Shown: positions 33,043 through 41,758 of the stretch, in pieces
How the letters are laid out: every line of letters starts with the position of its first letter
How positions within the stretch are numbered: position 1 is the stretch's first letter
Assembly (NCBI RefSeq): GCF_900638305.1
Contig: NZ_LR134506.1
Location: forward strand, 1,922,001-1,986,000
Length of the DNA stretch: 64,000 bases
From: Porphyromonas cangingivalis
Lineage (GTDB): Bacteria > Bacteroidota > Bacteroidia > Bacteroidales > Porphyromonadaceae
Reading direction: 5' to 3'
Notes under the pieces: generated by a model
Told to the model about the DNA's origin: nothing
The model's input: the letters and a program-made list of their open reading frames with translations, nothing else
Databases searched by the model: none
Translations under genes and position numbers: made by a program

Positions 33043-33780
33043 TTATTGCCCTGCTAAGATTTCGAGAAAATGTATCGTACGGATCGGTAGTTGCTCTCTG
33101 TCTATGACGCCCTGCATGTGCATGAGGCACGAGCTATCTGCCCCCGTGATGTACTCCGCCCCTGTCGCCATGTGGTCTCTCACCTTGTCCTTACCCATAC
33201 AGACGGAGACTTCCGGCTCTTCGACCGAAAACATACCGCCGAAGCCGCAACACTCGTCGATCCGGCCGGGCTCGACGACCTCTATCCCCTGCACTTTTTC
33301 GAGTAGGGCACGTATCTTGTTGAAATAAGGGGTGGTAAGCTCCGATGGAGATGACAGCCCGAGCTCACGTACACCGTGACAGCTGTTGTGTATACTTACT
33401 TTATGGGGGAAGGAGGCTGAGAGGTGTTGGGGTTTGATGACATCGTGGACAAACTCGGTGATGTCGTAGATACGCTTCTCTGTCGTGCACTCGTGATCAT
33501 GGTCTCCGAGGATGCGAGGATGATTTTCTTTGACAAAGGCGACACAGCTGGCACTTGGCCCGACGATGTAGTCATAGCCCTCGAAGAGGGTCTCAAAGCG
33601 TTTGGCGAGCTCCAAGGAATTGCCCTCGAACCCCGCATTGGCCATCGGTTGTCCGCAACACGTCTGATCCAATGGATAGTCCACATCCAGCCCCAACCCC
33701 TTGAGGAGCTTGTAGCAAGCTATGCCTACATTGGGGTACACGGCATTGATGTAGCAGGGGATAAATAGTCCAATCTTCAT
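33043..33780 (-). CDS. lutA: Lactate utilisation protein LutA (CCG domain)
   Basis: 245 residues with the two cysteine-rich CCG motifs of the LutA/GlcF/HdrB type: CCGQPMANAGFEGN near residue 41 and CCGFGGMFSVEEPE near 178, plus IHNSCHGVRELG and GADSSCLMHMQG. Such motifs can hold an unusual iron-sulfur cluster. First gene of the lactate operon; no clear TANNTTTG box was found before it. Confidence 0.95.
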   Translation of the reverse strand: MKIGLFIPCYINAVYPNVGIACYKLLKGLGLDVDYPLDQTCCGQPMANAGFEGNSLELAKRFETLFEGYDYIVGPSASCVAFVKENHPRILGDHDHECTTEKRIYDITEFVHDVIKPQHLSASFPHKVSIHNSCHGVRELGLSSPSELTTPYFNKIRALLEKVQGIEVVEPGRIDECCGFGGMFSVEEPEVSVCMGKDKVRDHMATGAEYITGADSSCLMHMQGVIDREQLPIRTIHFLEILAGQ

Positions 33781-34013
33781 CTTACTTCAATGTATGTGTT
33801 TGTATATCCTGATATACGCGATAGGGAGCGATATCTCTCATCGCCGTCGAGTAAATTTACCTATTTATTTGATAAAGGCAATTAAATCCTCTACAGATAT
33901 TTTTCGACTTGCTTTTTTGTGAATAAGCTCGATTTTTTATGTGTTGTAAATGATAAAATATGAGCCCTTCGTAAGGCTGAAAGACAGTCTTTGGATCCTC
34001 GAGATCAAGTTCT

Positions 34014-34068
34014 ACGACTTTCGATCGAAAGTCGTAAAGATCGATGAAACGAATCTAACGACTTTTTT
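34014..34068. repeat. Minisatellite copy 5 with 22-bp perfect palindrome
   Basis: 34014-34035 is a perfect 22-bp palindrome made of ACGACTTTCGA and its complement. It is followed by a partial unit and an inverted half-unit AATCTAACGACTTTTTT (34052-34068). Same family as 5491, 19646 and 45869. Confidence 0.85.
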
Positions 34069-34170
34069 GGGGGGGGCATCGGGGAATCTCGCGGAGGTGA
34101 GGTGCCGGTTCCGGGAGGGGTGATGATTTTTTGCTTAAAATAGACTAACTTCGTGCTGTCTTAAACAAAA

Positions 34171-34178
34171 AAGGAGGT
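34171..34178 (+). promoter_or_regulatory. Canonical Shine-Dalgarno site AAGGAGGT
   Basis: Full-length SD, 5 bases before the ATG of the phosphoesterase gene. Bacteroidota mostly do not use SD sites, and I saw no other perfect one in this window, so this gene may be unusually strongly or differently translated. Confidence 0.75.
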
Positions 34179-34183
34179 AACTC

Positions 34184-35593
34184 ATGGCAAAGACCAAGTA
34201 CAAGAAAACGAAGATCACACTCATTATTATATTGGTGCTCCTCATAGCCTCGGGCGTCCTGCTCAAGATGCGGTGGAGCGCATGGTTTGCAAACAGTCCC
34301 GAAGACCCTTACACGGTGCCCGACAGTATTGCACGAGTGACGATAGTGCCGGGACAGGCTTTCGAGACGGAACGCACGGTCTCTTGGCTCTGTGGCGAGG
34401 AGGAGCGACCTGCGACCCTCGCTTTCAGAGCACTCAAGGATAGCCTTGTCGATACGGCATGGCAGGTGATCGAGGCTTCGGGCGATGTGATCCGAAGTCG
34501 TTCGGGGCAGGGTGCGTACTATCACGCCCATCTCTCTCGACTGACACCGGGAGAGGTCTATCAGCTCCGTCTGCGTGTCGGTGAGGATCACGAGAAAGTC
34601 CTCAGTATGGCTATGCCTGCGATGCTCGACTCGGTGATGAACTTCGTCTATCTCGGTGATGTCCAAGATCCGGATGGAGAGATGAGCACCGGGCTTTTTG
34701 ACCTTTTCAGAGGACAGGCGGGTAGTGTCCGTCCCGACTTTTTTGCCCTTGCAGGGGATCAGATCGAAGGACCCACGGATGAGTATTGGCGTGTGTGGTA
34801 CGACTCTTGGAAGGGGTACACTGACGAGATGCCCATGATCGTCTCGACAGGCAACCACGAGTACCTCAAGAAGGGATTTGCTCGAGAACTTGACCCACGC
34901 TGGGTGCCACAGTATAATTATCCTGCCAACGGCCCCGAAGATTTCGAGGGGCGTAGTTATTATGTCGACTTCCCCCTTGCGCGCTTTGTCGTCATAGACA
35001 GCAACGGGATCAATTCGCCCTCTGATATATGGAATCACCGAGCATGGCTCAAGGAGGTGCTGAAGGCTTCGACACAACCTTGGCAGATCGTGATGTATCA
35101 CCATGCGGTGCACTGTGTCCGTGCAGGGCGGAGTCATCCCGTGATGCAGTACATATTCAAACCCATCCTTGTCGAGTATGGCGCGGATCTCGTCCTTCAG
35201 GGGCACGATCATGCTTATTCGCGCATCACCACACCGGCTGAGGATGGGGGACGTACCGCTCCGGTCTACCTGATCAGTTGTAGTTCGCCAAAGCTCTACC
35301 GCAACGGCTTCGCTCCCATACATGATCGTCTCGGCTCAGGTATTCAGCTCTATCAGACTGTCAGAGTGACCCCCGACACGATCCACTATACTTCGCTACA
35401 ATATACCGGCGAAGTCTATGACGAACTCGTCTTGGCTCGTGAGGCCGGTACCGGAAAGATCACCGTCACCGACAAGGCTACGCACATCCCGGAGTTGTTT
35501 TTGTTCGATAACTTCAGCTCAAGTAAGAAGGGGCAAAAGAAGGCGAAGGCTTATGCCGATGCCGTAGAGAAAAGGTTGAAGAGCAGATCGTGA
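34184..35593 (+). CDS. Membrane-anchored metallophosphoesterase
   Basis: 469 residues: a basic start and signal anchor (ITLIIILVLLIASGVLL at 11-27), an N-terminal beta-sandwich like that of purple acid phosphatases (about 45-145), then a calcineurin-like domain with GDVQD (about 165), GDQIEG (about 198), GNHEY (about 225), MYHHAVH (about 305) and GHDHAYSR (about 344), which together make the di-metal site. It should cleave phosphate esters outside the cytoplasmic membrane. The C-terminus is basic and Lys-rich. Substrate unknown. Confidence 0.88.
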   Translation: MAKTKYKKTKITLIIILVLLIASGVLLKMRWSAWFANSPEDPYTVPDSIARVTIVPGQAFETERTVSWLCGEEERPATLAFRALKDSLVDTAWQVIEASGDVIRSRSGQGAYYHAHLSRLTPGEVYQLRLRVGEDHEKVLSMAMPAMLDSVMNFVYLGDVQDPDGEMSTGLFDLFRGQAGSVRPDFFALAGDQIEGPTDEYWRVWYDSWKGYTDEMPMIVSTGNHEYLKKGFARELDPRWVPQYNYPANGPEDFEGRSYYVDFPLARFVVIDSNGINSPSDIWNHRAWLKEVLKASTQPWQIVMYHHAVHCVRAGRSHPVMQYIFKPILVEYGADLVLQGHDHAYSRITTPAEDGGRTAPVYLISCSSPKLYRNGFAPIHDRLGSGIQLYQTVRVTPDTIHYTSLQYTGEVYDELVLAREAGTGKITVTDKATHIPELFLFDNFSSSKKGQKKAKAYADAVEKRLKSRS

Positions 35594-35627
35594 GCGTCAC
35601 CCTCTCGGATGATCGGACAGTCGACGC

Positions 35628-36968
35628 TTAGTAGCGTTCGCTCCAGGTGCTGATGAGATAGATGAACGGCAGGCTGATCCGTACAGCCACGTTGGGAGGC
35701 TCGACAAGGTCGCTGCCGACGAAGAGGCCTATCCTTGCCATTCGTCCGAACCCGACCGAATACCCCCCTTCGATATAATCCTTGTTGCCCGAGAGGTGGA
35801 GGCTGCGCAGGTGCAGTCCCTCATCGACGGGGAGAAACAGTCCCAGGAGAAAATGATTGGCATAGTAGTTGATCCCCGTGGCCATCCATCGTTTTGTCCC
35901 CATCCACTCGGCAGGCAGGGTGTGCCATGACTCTCCCAAGTTGCTCCGTCCCATCAGACTGAGTCTCGGGAAGTGTCGCATATCCGCATCGCTCTGCCAC
36001 CCTTGATCCCAAAAGCTCCCTCCGATGATCAAGAAGTCCACCTTGTGGTTCGGACTGAAGGCTTGTGCCGAGCGCAGGCTTACTTCCCACATCTTATACT
36101 CACTGAAGGGCGTATCCTCCGTCTTTGTCGGTGTGATCCCGGCGCGCAGGGTGAGCCCAGCTTCTATGCCATCTTGTCCGGCAGGCATGACGATCGGGGT
36201 AGGGTAAGAGGGGCGTTCTTTATGGTTTCGCTTGAGGTTGTAGATCAGTCGGAGTTCGGAAGTGAGTGCGCGGTGTCGCACGAGATCTGTGCCGAAGACT
36301 TGGGGGCTTCTATCTTCATACTGGAGGAGTGCAGAGTATCTGAAGTGTGGACTGAGGTAGAGCTTGTGTCTCGTCGAGACGTACCACTTCCGATAGTGGT
36401 GGATGTCGCTGTTGGTGCCGGGCAACCCCACATATTGTTCCGTAAAGAGTTCGTAAGGAGCCATGTGCACGGTCTCACGAGAGGTGTGTCCGCCGGAGAG
36501 GACAAGCAGACCGTCACGTTTCGGGCTGTGGTAGATGAGGATATTGTTTTCGCTGAACCACCGACGAGTCTTCAAGGTGTAGTTCTGTGAAGTGCGGAAC
36601 ATGATCTTTCGCCCCTCGCTGAGACTGTGATCGAGCTGCATCTCATATCCCAGCCAAAGTCCATCGACATCGTTAAAGTCCGGAAAGAGGTTCGCCACCC
36701 CATCGAGACCCAGAAGTGTGGAGCAACCGACACGTACCGTCGGTCCGAAAGCGATCGATGGCAGGCGACGGAGGACGGGAGACCTACTGCTCTCCGAAGC
36801 CGAAAGCATATCAAGCAACACATACCCCATATCCTCATCGTAAGGGTGCGTCGGACGATAACGCTTCAGCCGTGCCCAGTCATACTCCTGAGCATGGAGC
36901 GAGGAGGTGAGCAGGCATGGTAATAATAGCCCCGAGAGCATTCGTAAAACGGTGATAACTATCCTCAT
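35628..36968 (-). CDS. Predicted outer-membrane protein, unknown family
   Basis: 446 residues with a signal peptide cleaved near SLHA-QEYD (residue 26). The mature part is rich in aromatic amphipathic strands (MWEVSLRSAQAF, KVDFLIIGGSF, YIEGGYSVGFGRM, VAVRISLPFIYLI) and lacks long helices, which suggests a beta-barrel of about 14-18 strands. It does not end in Phe but in WSERY, with an aromatic last residue. It converges on the phosphoesterase gene. No family is recognised. Confidence 0.6.
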   Translation of the reverse strand: MRIVITVLRMLSGLLLPCLLTSSLHAQEYDWARLKRYRPTHPYDEDMGYVLLDMLSASESSRSPVLRRLPSIAFGPTVRVGCSTLLGLDGVANLFPDFNDVDGLWLGYEMQLDHSLSEGRKIMFRTSQNYTLKTRRWFSENNILIYHSPKRDGLLVLSGGHTSRETVHMAPYELFTEQYVGLPGTNSDIHHYRKWYVSTRHKLYLSPHFRYSALLQYEDRSPQVFGTDLVRHRALTSELRLIYNLKRNHKERPSYPTPIVMPAGQDGIEAGLTLRAGITPTKTEDTPFSEYKMWEVSLRSAQAFSPNHKVDFLIIGGSFWDQGWQSDADMRHFPRLSLMGRSNLGESWHTLPAEWMGTKRWMATGINYYANHFLLGLFLPVDEGLHLRSLHLSGNKDYIEGGYSVGFGRMARIGLFVGSDLVEPPNVAVRISLPFIYLISTWSERY

Positions 36969-37081
36969 ACAGAGTAAAGATAGTGTTTTTTGCGATCTTT
37001 TTGGTTACTTTTTCGGGGCTCAGGTCGATGAAGATGATGAAAAAAACTGTCTTTGATAGGGTGGATGTGCGGGAAAGTTGT

Positions 37082-37089
37082 TACCTTTG
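37082..37089 (+). promoter_or_regulatory. -7 promoter box of tRNA-Gln
   Basis: TACCTTTG, 42 bases before the tRNA. A TTTG at 37052-37055 is too far (26-nt spacer) to be a standard -33. Confidence 0.5.
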
Positions 37090-37131
37090 CATCGCTTAGT
37101 CAGAAAAAGAAATAATTCGTGGCGAAGAATT

Positions 37132-37202
37132 TGTCTCGTGGTGTAACGGTAACACGAAAGATTCTGGCTCTTTAATTCGGGGTTCGAATCCCTGCGAGAC
37201 AA
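37132..37202 (+). tRNA. tRNA-Gln (anticodon CTG)
   Basis: A 71-nt cloverleaf: acceptor TGTCTCG with CGAGACA, D-stem GTGT/ACAC, anticodon stem AAAGA/TCTTT with loop TTCTGGC (anticodon CTG at 37164-37166), T-stem CGGGG/CCCTG with loop TTCGAAT, and A as discriminator. No CCA is encoded. Anticodon CTG reads CAG. The identity rests on anticodon position alone. Confidence 0.92.
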
Positions 37203-37217
37203 CTCATTGAACACAAG

Positions 37218-37262
37218 GAGACCCAACCCGGAAATCATCTCGGATTGGGTCTCTCTCTTTTA
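37218..37262 (+). terminator. Terminator after tRNA-Gln
   Basis: Perfect stem GAGACCCAA (37218-37226) and TTGGGTCTC (37245-37253), followed by TCTCTTTT. It separates the tRNA from the transporter gene starting at 37277. Confidence 0.8.
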
Positions 37263-37276
37263 TCATCACCCTCTCT

Positions 37277-38215
37277 ATGTCTTCCATGCAGATCTATCGG
37301 ATATTCAAGGACTATGCACTGCTGTGGTCTATGGTCGTGGGTGTCTTCTTGTCGCCGTGGGCGTACAAGTTGGCTTTCCTCCTGCCGTACATCATGTTTG
37401 TGATGCTTTCTCTGAGTTATACGCGCATAGCACCTTCGGATGTGAAGATGTCCAAGGTGCACATAGCCCTCTTCGTGACCCAGTGGGTGCTGGGTGTCGG
37501 GATCTACTTCGCACTTAGGTCTTGGGATGAGATATTGGCACAGGGCTTGGCTCTCATCATCCTGACGCCTACGGCGGTGTCGGCTTCGGTCATCACGGCG
37601 ATGATGGGCGGAAATATGGGCTTCATCATCGCTTCGCTCATCATCGGAAATGTGGCGATGAGCCTGCTTGCTCCGCCCATGCTCTCATCATTGTATCCCG
37701 ACACGGGGCTGAGTTATCTCGCCACGGTGCTGCAGATACTGTCGAAGGTCTCGCTCCTGCTGATCATGCCTATTGTCCTCATCTGGGGGCTTCGGTTTGG
37801 GTTACCCAAGGTGCATGATCGGTTGGCAAAGTATGCGGGCTGGACCTTCTACTTCTGGTGCTTCTCTCTCGTGATCATCACCTCAAACACGATACGCTTC
37901 TTCAAAGAGCATGGCGAGCTCACCTTGCAGTATGGTGTGGTCATTGCTTTGAGTGTCTTTGTGGTGTGTCTCCTTACGTTTGTCATCGGGCGATCGATAG
38001 GGCGGCGGATGGGGACTCTGCCGGTCAATAGCGGACAGGCTCTGGGACAGAAGAATACCGTCCTTGCGATATGGATGGGCTTGACCTTCATGAACCCCGT
38101 GGTGTCCGTGATCCCATCTTTCTACGTGATATGGCAAAATGTGGTCAATGCCTTCCAGCTGGCACAGTACAGAAGATCGGTGGCAGACCAAACCAATAAT
38201 CCTCCAAAACTATAA
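37277..38215 (+). CDS. Bile acid:sodium symporter-like (BASS) transporter
   Basis: 312 residues with about nine to ten hydrophobic segments and no signal peptide. LALIILTPTAVSASVITAMMGGNMGFIIASLI near residue 95 is the crossover region of the BASS fold, and GQKNTVLAIWM near 255 is a second conserved block found in this superfamily. It lies 11 bases before a DUF695 gene. The substrate may be an organic anion rather than bile acid; it cannot be told from sequence. Confidence 0.8.
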   Translation: MSSMQIYRIFKDYALLWSMVVGVFLSPWAYKLAFLLPYIMFVMLSLSYTRIAPSDVKMSKVHIALFVTQWVLGVGIYFALRSWDEILAQGLALIILTPTAVSASVITAMMGGNMGFIIASLIIGNVAMSLLAPPMLSSLYPDTGLSYLATVLQILSKVSLLLIMPIVLIWGLRFGLPKVHDRLAKYAGWTFYFWCFSLVIITSNTIRFFKEHGELTLQYGVVIALSVFVVCLLTFVIGRSIGRRMGTLPVNSGQALGQKNTVLAIWMGLTFMNPVVSVIPSFYVIWQNVVNAFQLAQYRRSVADQTNNPPKL

Positions 38216-38226
38216 AACTCATTATT

Positions 38227-38682
38227 ATGGCAAAGGTTAGTGACGAGATGCTGACGGTCCTCTTGGAGGGCGAGCACAATCCCGAACTCATGAGGTTTCT
38301 CCTCGTACGGAAAGAACTCATGCCCCACCTCGAAACGGGAAAGTATCCTTATCGGATAGAGATACGTTGGGCTTATGAGGGCGATCGCAGGGGGATGCCC
38401 GCAGATGCGGTGGGAGCGGAGATGGAGGCCTTCGAGACTGCACTTTCGCCTGCACTGGAGCGTAACAAGTTGGCACTCCTGGCTTATTCGTGCACGGGAG
38501 AAGGGCTCAAGGAGTGGGTCTACTACACACGCAATCTGAAGGCTTTTGGAGAGACACTCAACACGGCTCTGTCGGACCTGCCACAGTTCCCTCTCTCATT
38601 CGAAGCGGATGAGGATCGTGAGGCTTCCATGTTCAAGGAGGTCTTCGCTCTTGCCATGGATATGGCACAAGAGGAGGAGTGA
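38227..38682 (+). CDS. DUF695 family protein
   Basis: 151 residues, cytoplasmic, acidic. YRIEIRWAYEGDRRGMPADAVGAEME, LALLAYSCTGEGLKEWVYYTRNLKAFGETLN and the FPLSFEADED end match the DUF695 pattern (RWDY..MP..; Y.G...W.FY........). Function of the family is unknown. It is 11 bases after the BASS transporter and probably co-transcribed. Confidence 0.8.
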   Translation: MAKVSDEMLTVLLEGEHNPELMRFLLVRKELMPHLETGKYPYRIEIRWAYEGDRRGMPADAVGAEMEAFETALSPALERNKLALLAYSCTGEGLKEWVYYTRNLKAFGETLNTALSDLPQFPLSFEADEDREASMFKEVFALAMDMAQEEE

Positions 38683-38765
38683 CGTGGCTTTTTGATACGA
38701 CGATCCCGATCGGTAGGGTTTTGTGCCTCCGATCTTAATGGGATTTCCTGTCTTGTCTGATCTTT

Positions 38766-40130
38766 TCAGGCCTTTGCCATGGAGTTTTCGAGCTTGCGCA
38801 TGACGTGGCGGTAGCGTAGATACAGCAATATACCGAGCGTCGTCAGACTGACGGGGAAAGCCATCCATACGCCGAGAAGTCCGAGTCGGAGAGGAAAGGC
38901 GAAGAGATACACGAGACCCAAGGCGAGAGGTACGTGACAGATGATCGCACTGACTGCCGTAAAGGTGACATCTCGTAGTCCTCGTAGGGCATTGGCAAAG
39001 AGGATCTGAAGGACATCGCCAAACTGATACACCATCACGGGGATGCAGAGGGTCGCGACGATGGAGACAAGTTCTTCGTCCCGTGTGAAGATGCGCCCGA
39101 TGATGTGTCGTGTGAGAAGGAGGAGGATGACAAAGCTGATGGCCATGAGGAGCTGGAGGGTGAGCCCTGTGGTGACTGTTGCTCGCATCTTGGGGACATC
39201 GCCGACTTCGTAATAGCGGCTCATCCTTATTGTCACAGCAGAGGAGAGTCCATAGAAAAACATGAATCCGAGGGTCGAGATGACGGCAATGATCTGATGC
39301 GCTGCAAGTGCGATGGATCCGAGCCAGCCGACCATGATGACCGCAAGGCTGAACGAAGCGGCTTCTACTCCCATCTGCAGAGCAACAGGTGTGCCCAGCT
39401 TGAAGAGGTGCATGAAGGCTTGCTTGTTGTATCTCACAAGCCCTGAGTTGAGTGGCCTATACTTCTCAACATCTGCTTGCCTGCGAGCAAGAAGCCACAT
39501 CATCGCCACAAGGCAGAAGATGCGTGCCGTGAGTGTGGCAAGGCCTGCGCCGATGAGCCCGAGCTCGGGACAACCAAACTTCCCGAAGATGAGGAGATAG
39601 TTCAGTAGGACATTGATCACATTCGAGAGGAGCATCACCTTCATCGCTGTCGTGGCTCTGTCCGTGCCGTCGGCATACTGCTTGTAGGCGTTGAAGAGCA
39701 TCACTATGATGATCGATCCGGCTTGTATGCCGTAGTAGGGGAGGATGTGTTCGGTAAGTTCGACCGGCTGACCGAGCCAATGGAGATTGAAGCCTATGAT
39801 CGCCATGATGACCGTGAGAAGAATGCCCACAAGACCGTTGGCAAAGAGACTGTTGGAAAGGAGAAGGTGCAGTCGGTCTCTGTCGCTCCGTCCTGCAAAG
39901 GCTGCAGAGATGAGTGGTGTGAGACCATAGGAAAAACCGAGTCCGAAGATGAAGGCAAGGTTCATGAAATTATTGACAAAAGATGCCGCGCCGAGCTCCA
40001 TCGTACTGTGATGACCGACCATGATGTTGTCGATGAAGCCTACGAGGATGATCCCGAGCTGACCCAACATGATCGGCAGACCGACCCGCAGGATCTCTTT
40101 TGTATGTGTGTAGTATTCTCGCCCTGTCAT
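38766..40130 (-). CDS. MATE family efflux transporter
   Basis: 454 residues with twelve predicted membrane helices and the two-fold MATE plan. N-terminal LPIMLGQLGIILVGFIDNIMVGHHSTMELGAASF is a classic MATE helix-1 and -2 region; LGTPVALQMGVEAASF begins the second half. It exports drugs or organic cations with H+ or Na+. It has a -7 box at 40155-40162 and ends 80 bases past the convergent DUF695 gene. Confidence 0.95.
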   Translation of the reverse strand: MTGREYYTHTKEILRVGLPIMLGQLGIILVGFIDNIMVGHHSTMELGAASFVNNFMNLAFIFGLGFSYGLTPLISAAFAGRSDRDRLHLLLSNSLFANGLVGILLTVIMAIIGFNLHWLGQPVELTEHILPYYGIQAGSIIIVMLFNAYKQYADGTDRATTAMKVMLLSNVINVLLNYLLIFGKFGCPELGLIGAGLATLTARIFCLVAMMWLLARRQADVEKYRPLNSGLVRYNKQAFMHLFKLGTPVALQMGVEAASFSLAVIMVGWLGSIALAAHQIIAVISTLGFMFFYGLSSAVTIRMSRYYEVGDVPKMRATVTTGLTLQLLMAISFVILLLLTRHIIGRIFTRDEELVSIVATLCIPVMVYQFGDVLQILFANALRGLRDVTFTAVSAIICHVPLALGLVYLFAFPLRLGLLGVWMAFPVSLTTLGILLYLRYRHVMRKLENSMAKA

Positions 40131-40154
40131 TCGGATTCTTGTTTTTTCGGACTA

Positions 40155-40162
40155 CAAAGATA
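40155..40162 (-). promoter_or_regulatory. -7 promoter box of the MATE gene
   Basis: TATCTTTG on the minus strand, 24 bases before the start codon; exact preferred sequence. No clear -33 element. Confidence 0.55.
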
Positions 40163-40320
40163 CAAAACAACATCCTAACATTCATGGGTTTGAGTTTGTC
40201 TTTGCAAGAGTTGTGTGGCTCTTAATGATTGTGAATATCTGCTTTGGTTAGAAGGGGTAAGAGAGATAAAGCTTTCTCTCGAATAAGGTGTTTTATGGCT
40301 TCGAGCGAGTGCGATGAGGT

Positions 40321-40370
40321 TATACTCGACGATAATTGACTATAATCGACCGTAACCGACTATAATCTAC
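40321..40370. repeat. Five 10-bp direct repeats (TATAATCGAC)
   Basis: Five consecutive decamers, each within three mismatches of TATAATCGAC: TATACTCGAC, GATAATTGAC, TATAATCGAC, CGTAACCGAC, TATAATCTAC. The period is about one DNA helical turn, so all copies face the same side. A -7 box begins 21 bases after the last copy. Confidence 0.85.
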
Positions 40371-40391
40371 TCGGAGGGCAAATTCGTGCCT

Positions 40392-40399
40392 TATCTTTG
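40392..40399 (+). promoter_or_regulatory. -7 promoter box downstream of the decamer repeats
   Basis: TATCTTTG on the + strand, 21 bases after the 10-bp repeats, with no -33 TTTG at the expected place. It would direct a transcript antisense to the end of recA. Could be chance or an activator-dependent promoter. Confidence 0.35.
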
Positions 40400-40477
40400 T
40401 GGTCAGTCTTACGACTTTTGTCTTTTGATGAGCGTTTGTCATGGCTGTGCGATCGGCTCTGTCAGATGACTGAGGTA

Positions 40478-40518
40478 CAAAAAACATGACAGGGACTATA
40501 CATCACGCACAGTCCCTG
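40478..40518 (-). terminator. Terminator of recA
   Basis: Stem CAGGGACT (40490-40497) and AGTCCCTG (40511-40518); on the minus strand it is followed by TCATG and a run of six T. It is 170 bases beyond the recA stop, leaving a long AT-rich 3' end. Confidence 0.65.
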
Positions 40519-40689
40519 CCTTATGTTCCACAAAATATTAGGATATTAGGTAAGAAAGATTGATTAGGTTATGTTTTTTTGACTTTACAAAGGTCTTCTT
40601 TTTCAAGATGAGATGCAAACTTTTTGTAGTGTTCTAAAACATATTTATCTCGCTTAGATAATAAAAATATTTTGTTATTCGGGTTGAGA

Positions 40690-41724
40690 TCACTCTTTGG
40701 TTTCGGAAGTCCCCTTTATCGCCTCATGTATCTTGCTTTCTATCAGGTCGGCAAGGTCTACATTGGTCTTTAGGGTTTCTTTGGCAGCCTCACGTCCTTG
40801 ACCGAGGCGAGTGTCTTCGTAGTTGTACCATGAGCCACTTTTGCGGATTACTCCGAGATCCGAACCAAGATCAACGATCTCTCCGACCTTGGAGATCCCT
40901 TCGCCAAACATGATGTCGAACTCTGCTCTCTTGAACGGAGGAGCAACCTTGTTCTTGGCAACCTTGACCTTGGTGAGATGCCCGAAGACTTCTTCTCCAT
41001 CTTTGATCTGGGTGCTCTTACGGATCTCTATACGTACGGATGCATAGTACTTGAGAGCGTTACCTCCGGTAGTGGTCTCAGGGTTGCCATAGCCTCCGAT
41101 CTTTTCGCGCAACTGGTTGATGAAGATACATGTGGTGTTGCTCTTGTTGATATAACCTGTGAGTTTGCGGAGTGCCTGAGACATGAGACGAGCCTGGAGG
41201 CCTACCTTGTTGTCTCCCATCTCTCCATCGATCTCACCTTTGGGGGTAAGTGCGGCTACCGAGTCGATGACCACGAGGTCTACGGCTGAGGAGCGGATGA
41301 GTTGTTCTGCAATCTCAAGTGCCTGCTCTCCGTTGTCAGGTTGAGAGATCCAGAGTCTCGAAAGGTCGACACCGAGCTTCTCCGCATAAAAGCGGTCGAA
41401 GGCGTGTTCGGCATCGATGATGGCGGCGAGACCGCCACCCTTCTGTGCTTCGGCAATGGCGTGGATGGCGAGTGTCGTCTTACCCGAAGATTCGGGACCG
41501 TAGATCTCTACGATACGTCCACGGGGATAACCACCCACACCGAGTGCGATGTCCAAGGTAAGTGAGCCTGAGTGTATCACTTCGATATCCTCGACAGTCT
41601 GGCTCGCCATATTCATGATCGAGCCCTTACCATAAGTCTTCTCGATCTTCTGCATCGCAGCTTCGAGGGCCTTCATCTTGTCGGCAGCATCAGCGGTCTG
41701 TGCCTTTATTTTATCTTCTGCCAT
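40690..41724 (-). CDS. recA: Recombinase RecA
   Basis: 344 residues, normal length. Walker [10 protein letters not shown] near 75, Walker [11 protein letters not shown] near 150, loop L1/L2 regions ([39 protein letters not shown]) and the C-terminal domain are all intact. It catalyses strand exchange and triggers SOS-type responses. It follows bcp by 34 bases, in the order saccharopine dehydrogenase-like, bcp, recA. No promoter box was found in the bcp-recA gap. Confidence 0.98.
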   Translation of the reverse strand: MAEDKIKAQTADAADKMKALEAAMQKIEKTYGKGSIMNMASQTVEDIEVIHSGSLTLDIALGVGGYPRGRIVEIYGPESSGKTTLAIHAIAEAQKGGGLAAIIDAEHAFDRFYAEKLGVDLSRLWISQPDNGEQALEIAEQLIRSSAVDLVVIDSVAALTPKGEIDGEMGDNKVGLQARLMSQALRKLTGYINKSNTTCIFINQLREKIGGYGNPETTTGGNALKYYASVRIEIRKSTQIKDGEEVFGHLTKVKVAKNKVAPPFKRAEFDIMFGEGISKVGEIVDLGSDLGVIRKSGSWYNYEDTRLGQGREAAKETLKTNVDLADLIESKIHEAIKGTSETKE

Positions 41725-41758
41725 ATATTATGTGTGGAGAAATTTTTTTGTTGTGTTA

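Larger units (their letters stand above)
33781..34183. other. Divergent intergenic region with minisatellite and unusual Shine-Dalgarno
   Basis: 403 bases between lutA and the phosphoesterase gene: AT-rich to about 33950, then the minisatellite copy at 34014-34068, then a GC-rich stretch and the AAGGAGGT site. No gene seen. Confidence 0.55.
40131..40689. other. Intergenic region between MATE gene and recA
   Basis: 559 bases without a supported gene. It holds the MATE -7 box (40155-40162), five 10-bp direct repeats (40321-40370), a + strand -7 box (40392-40399) and the recA terminator (40478-40518). The stretch 40519-40689 is AT-rich and shows nothing further. Confidence 0.6.

Noticed and set aside
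34145-35323. 392-codon minus-strand frame opposite the phosphoesterase
   Set aside because: Antisense to a gene with all metal-site motifs; no recognisable content.
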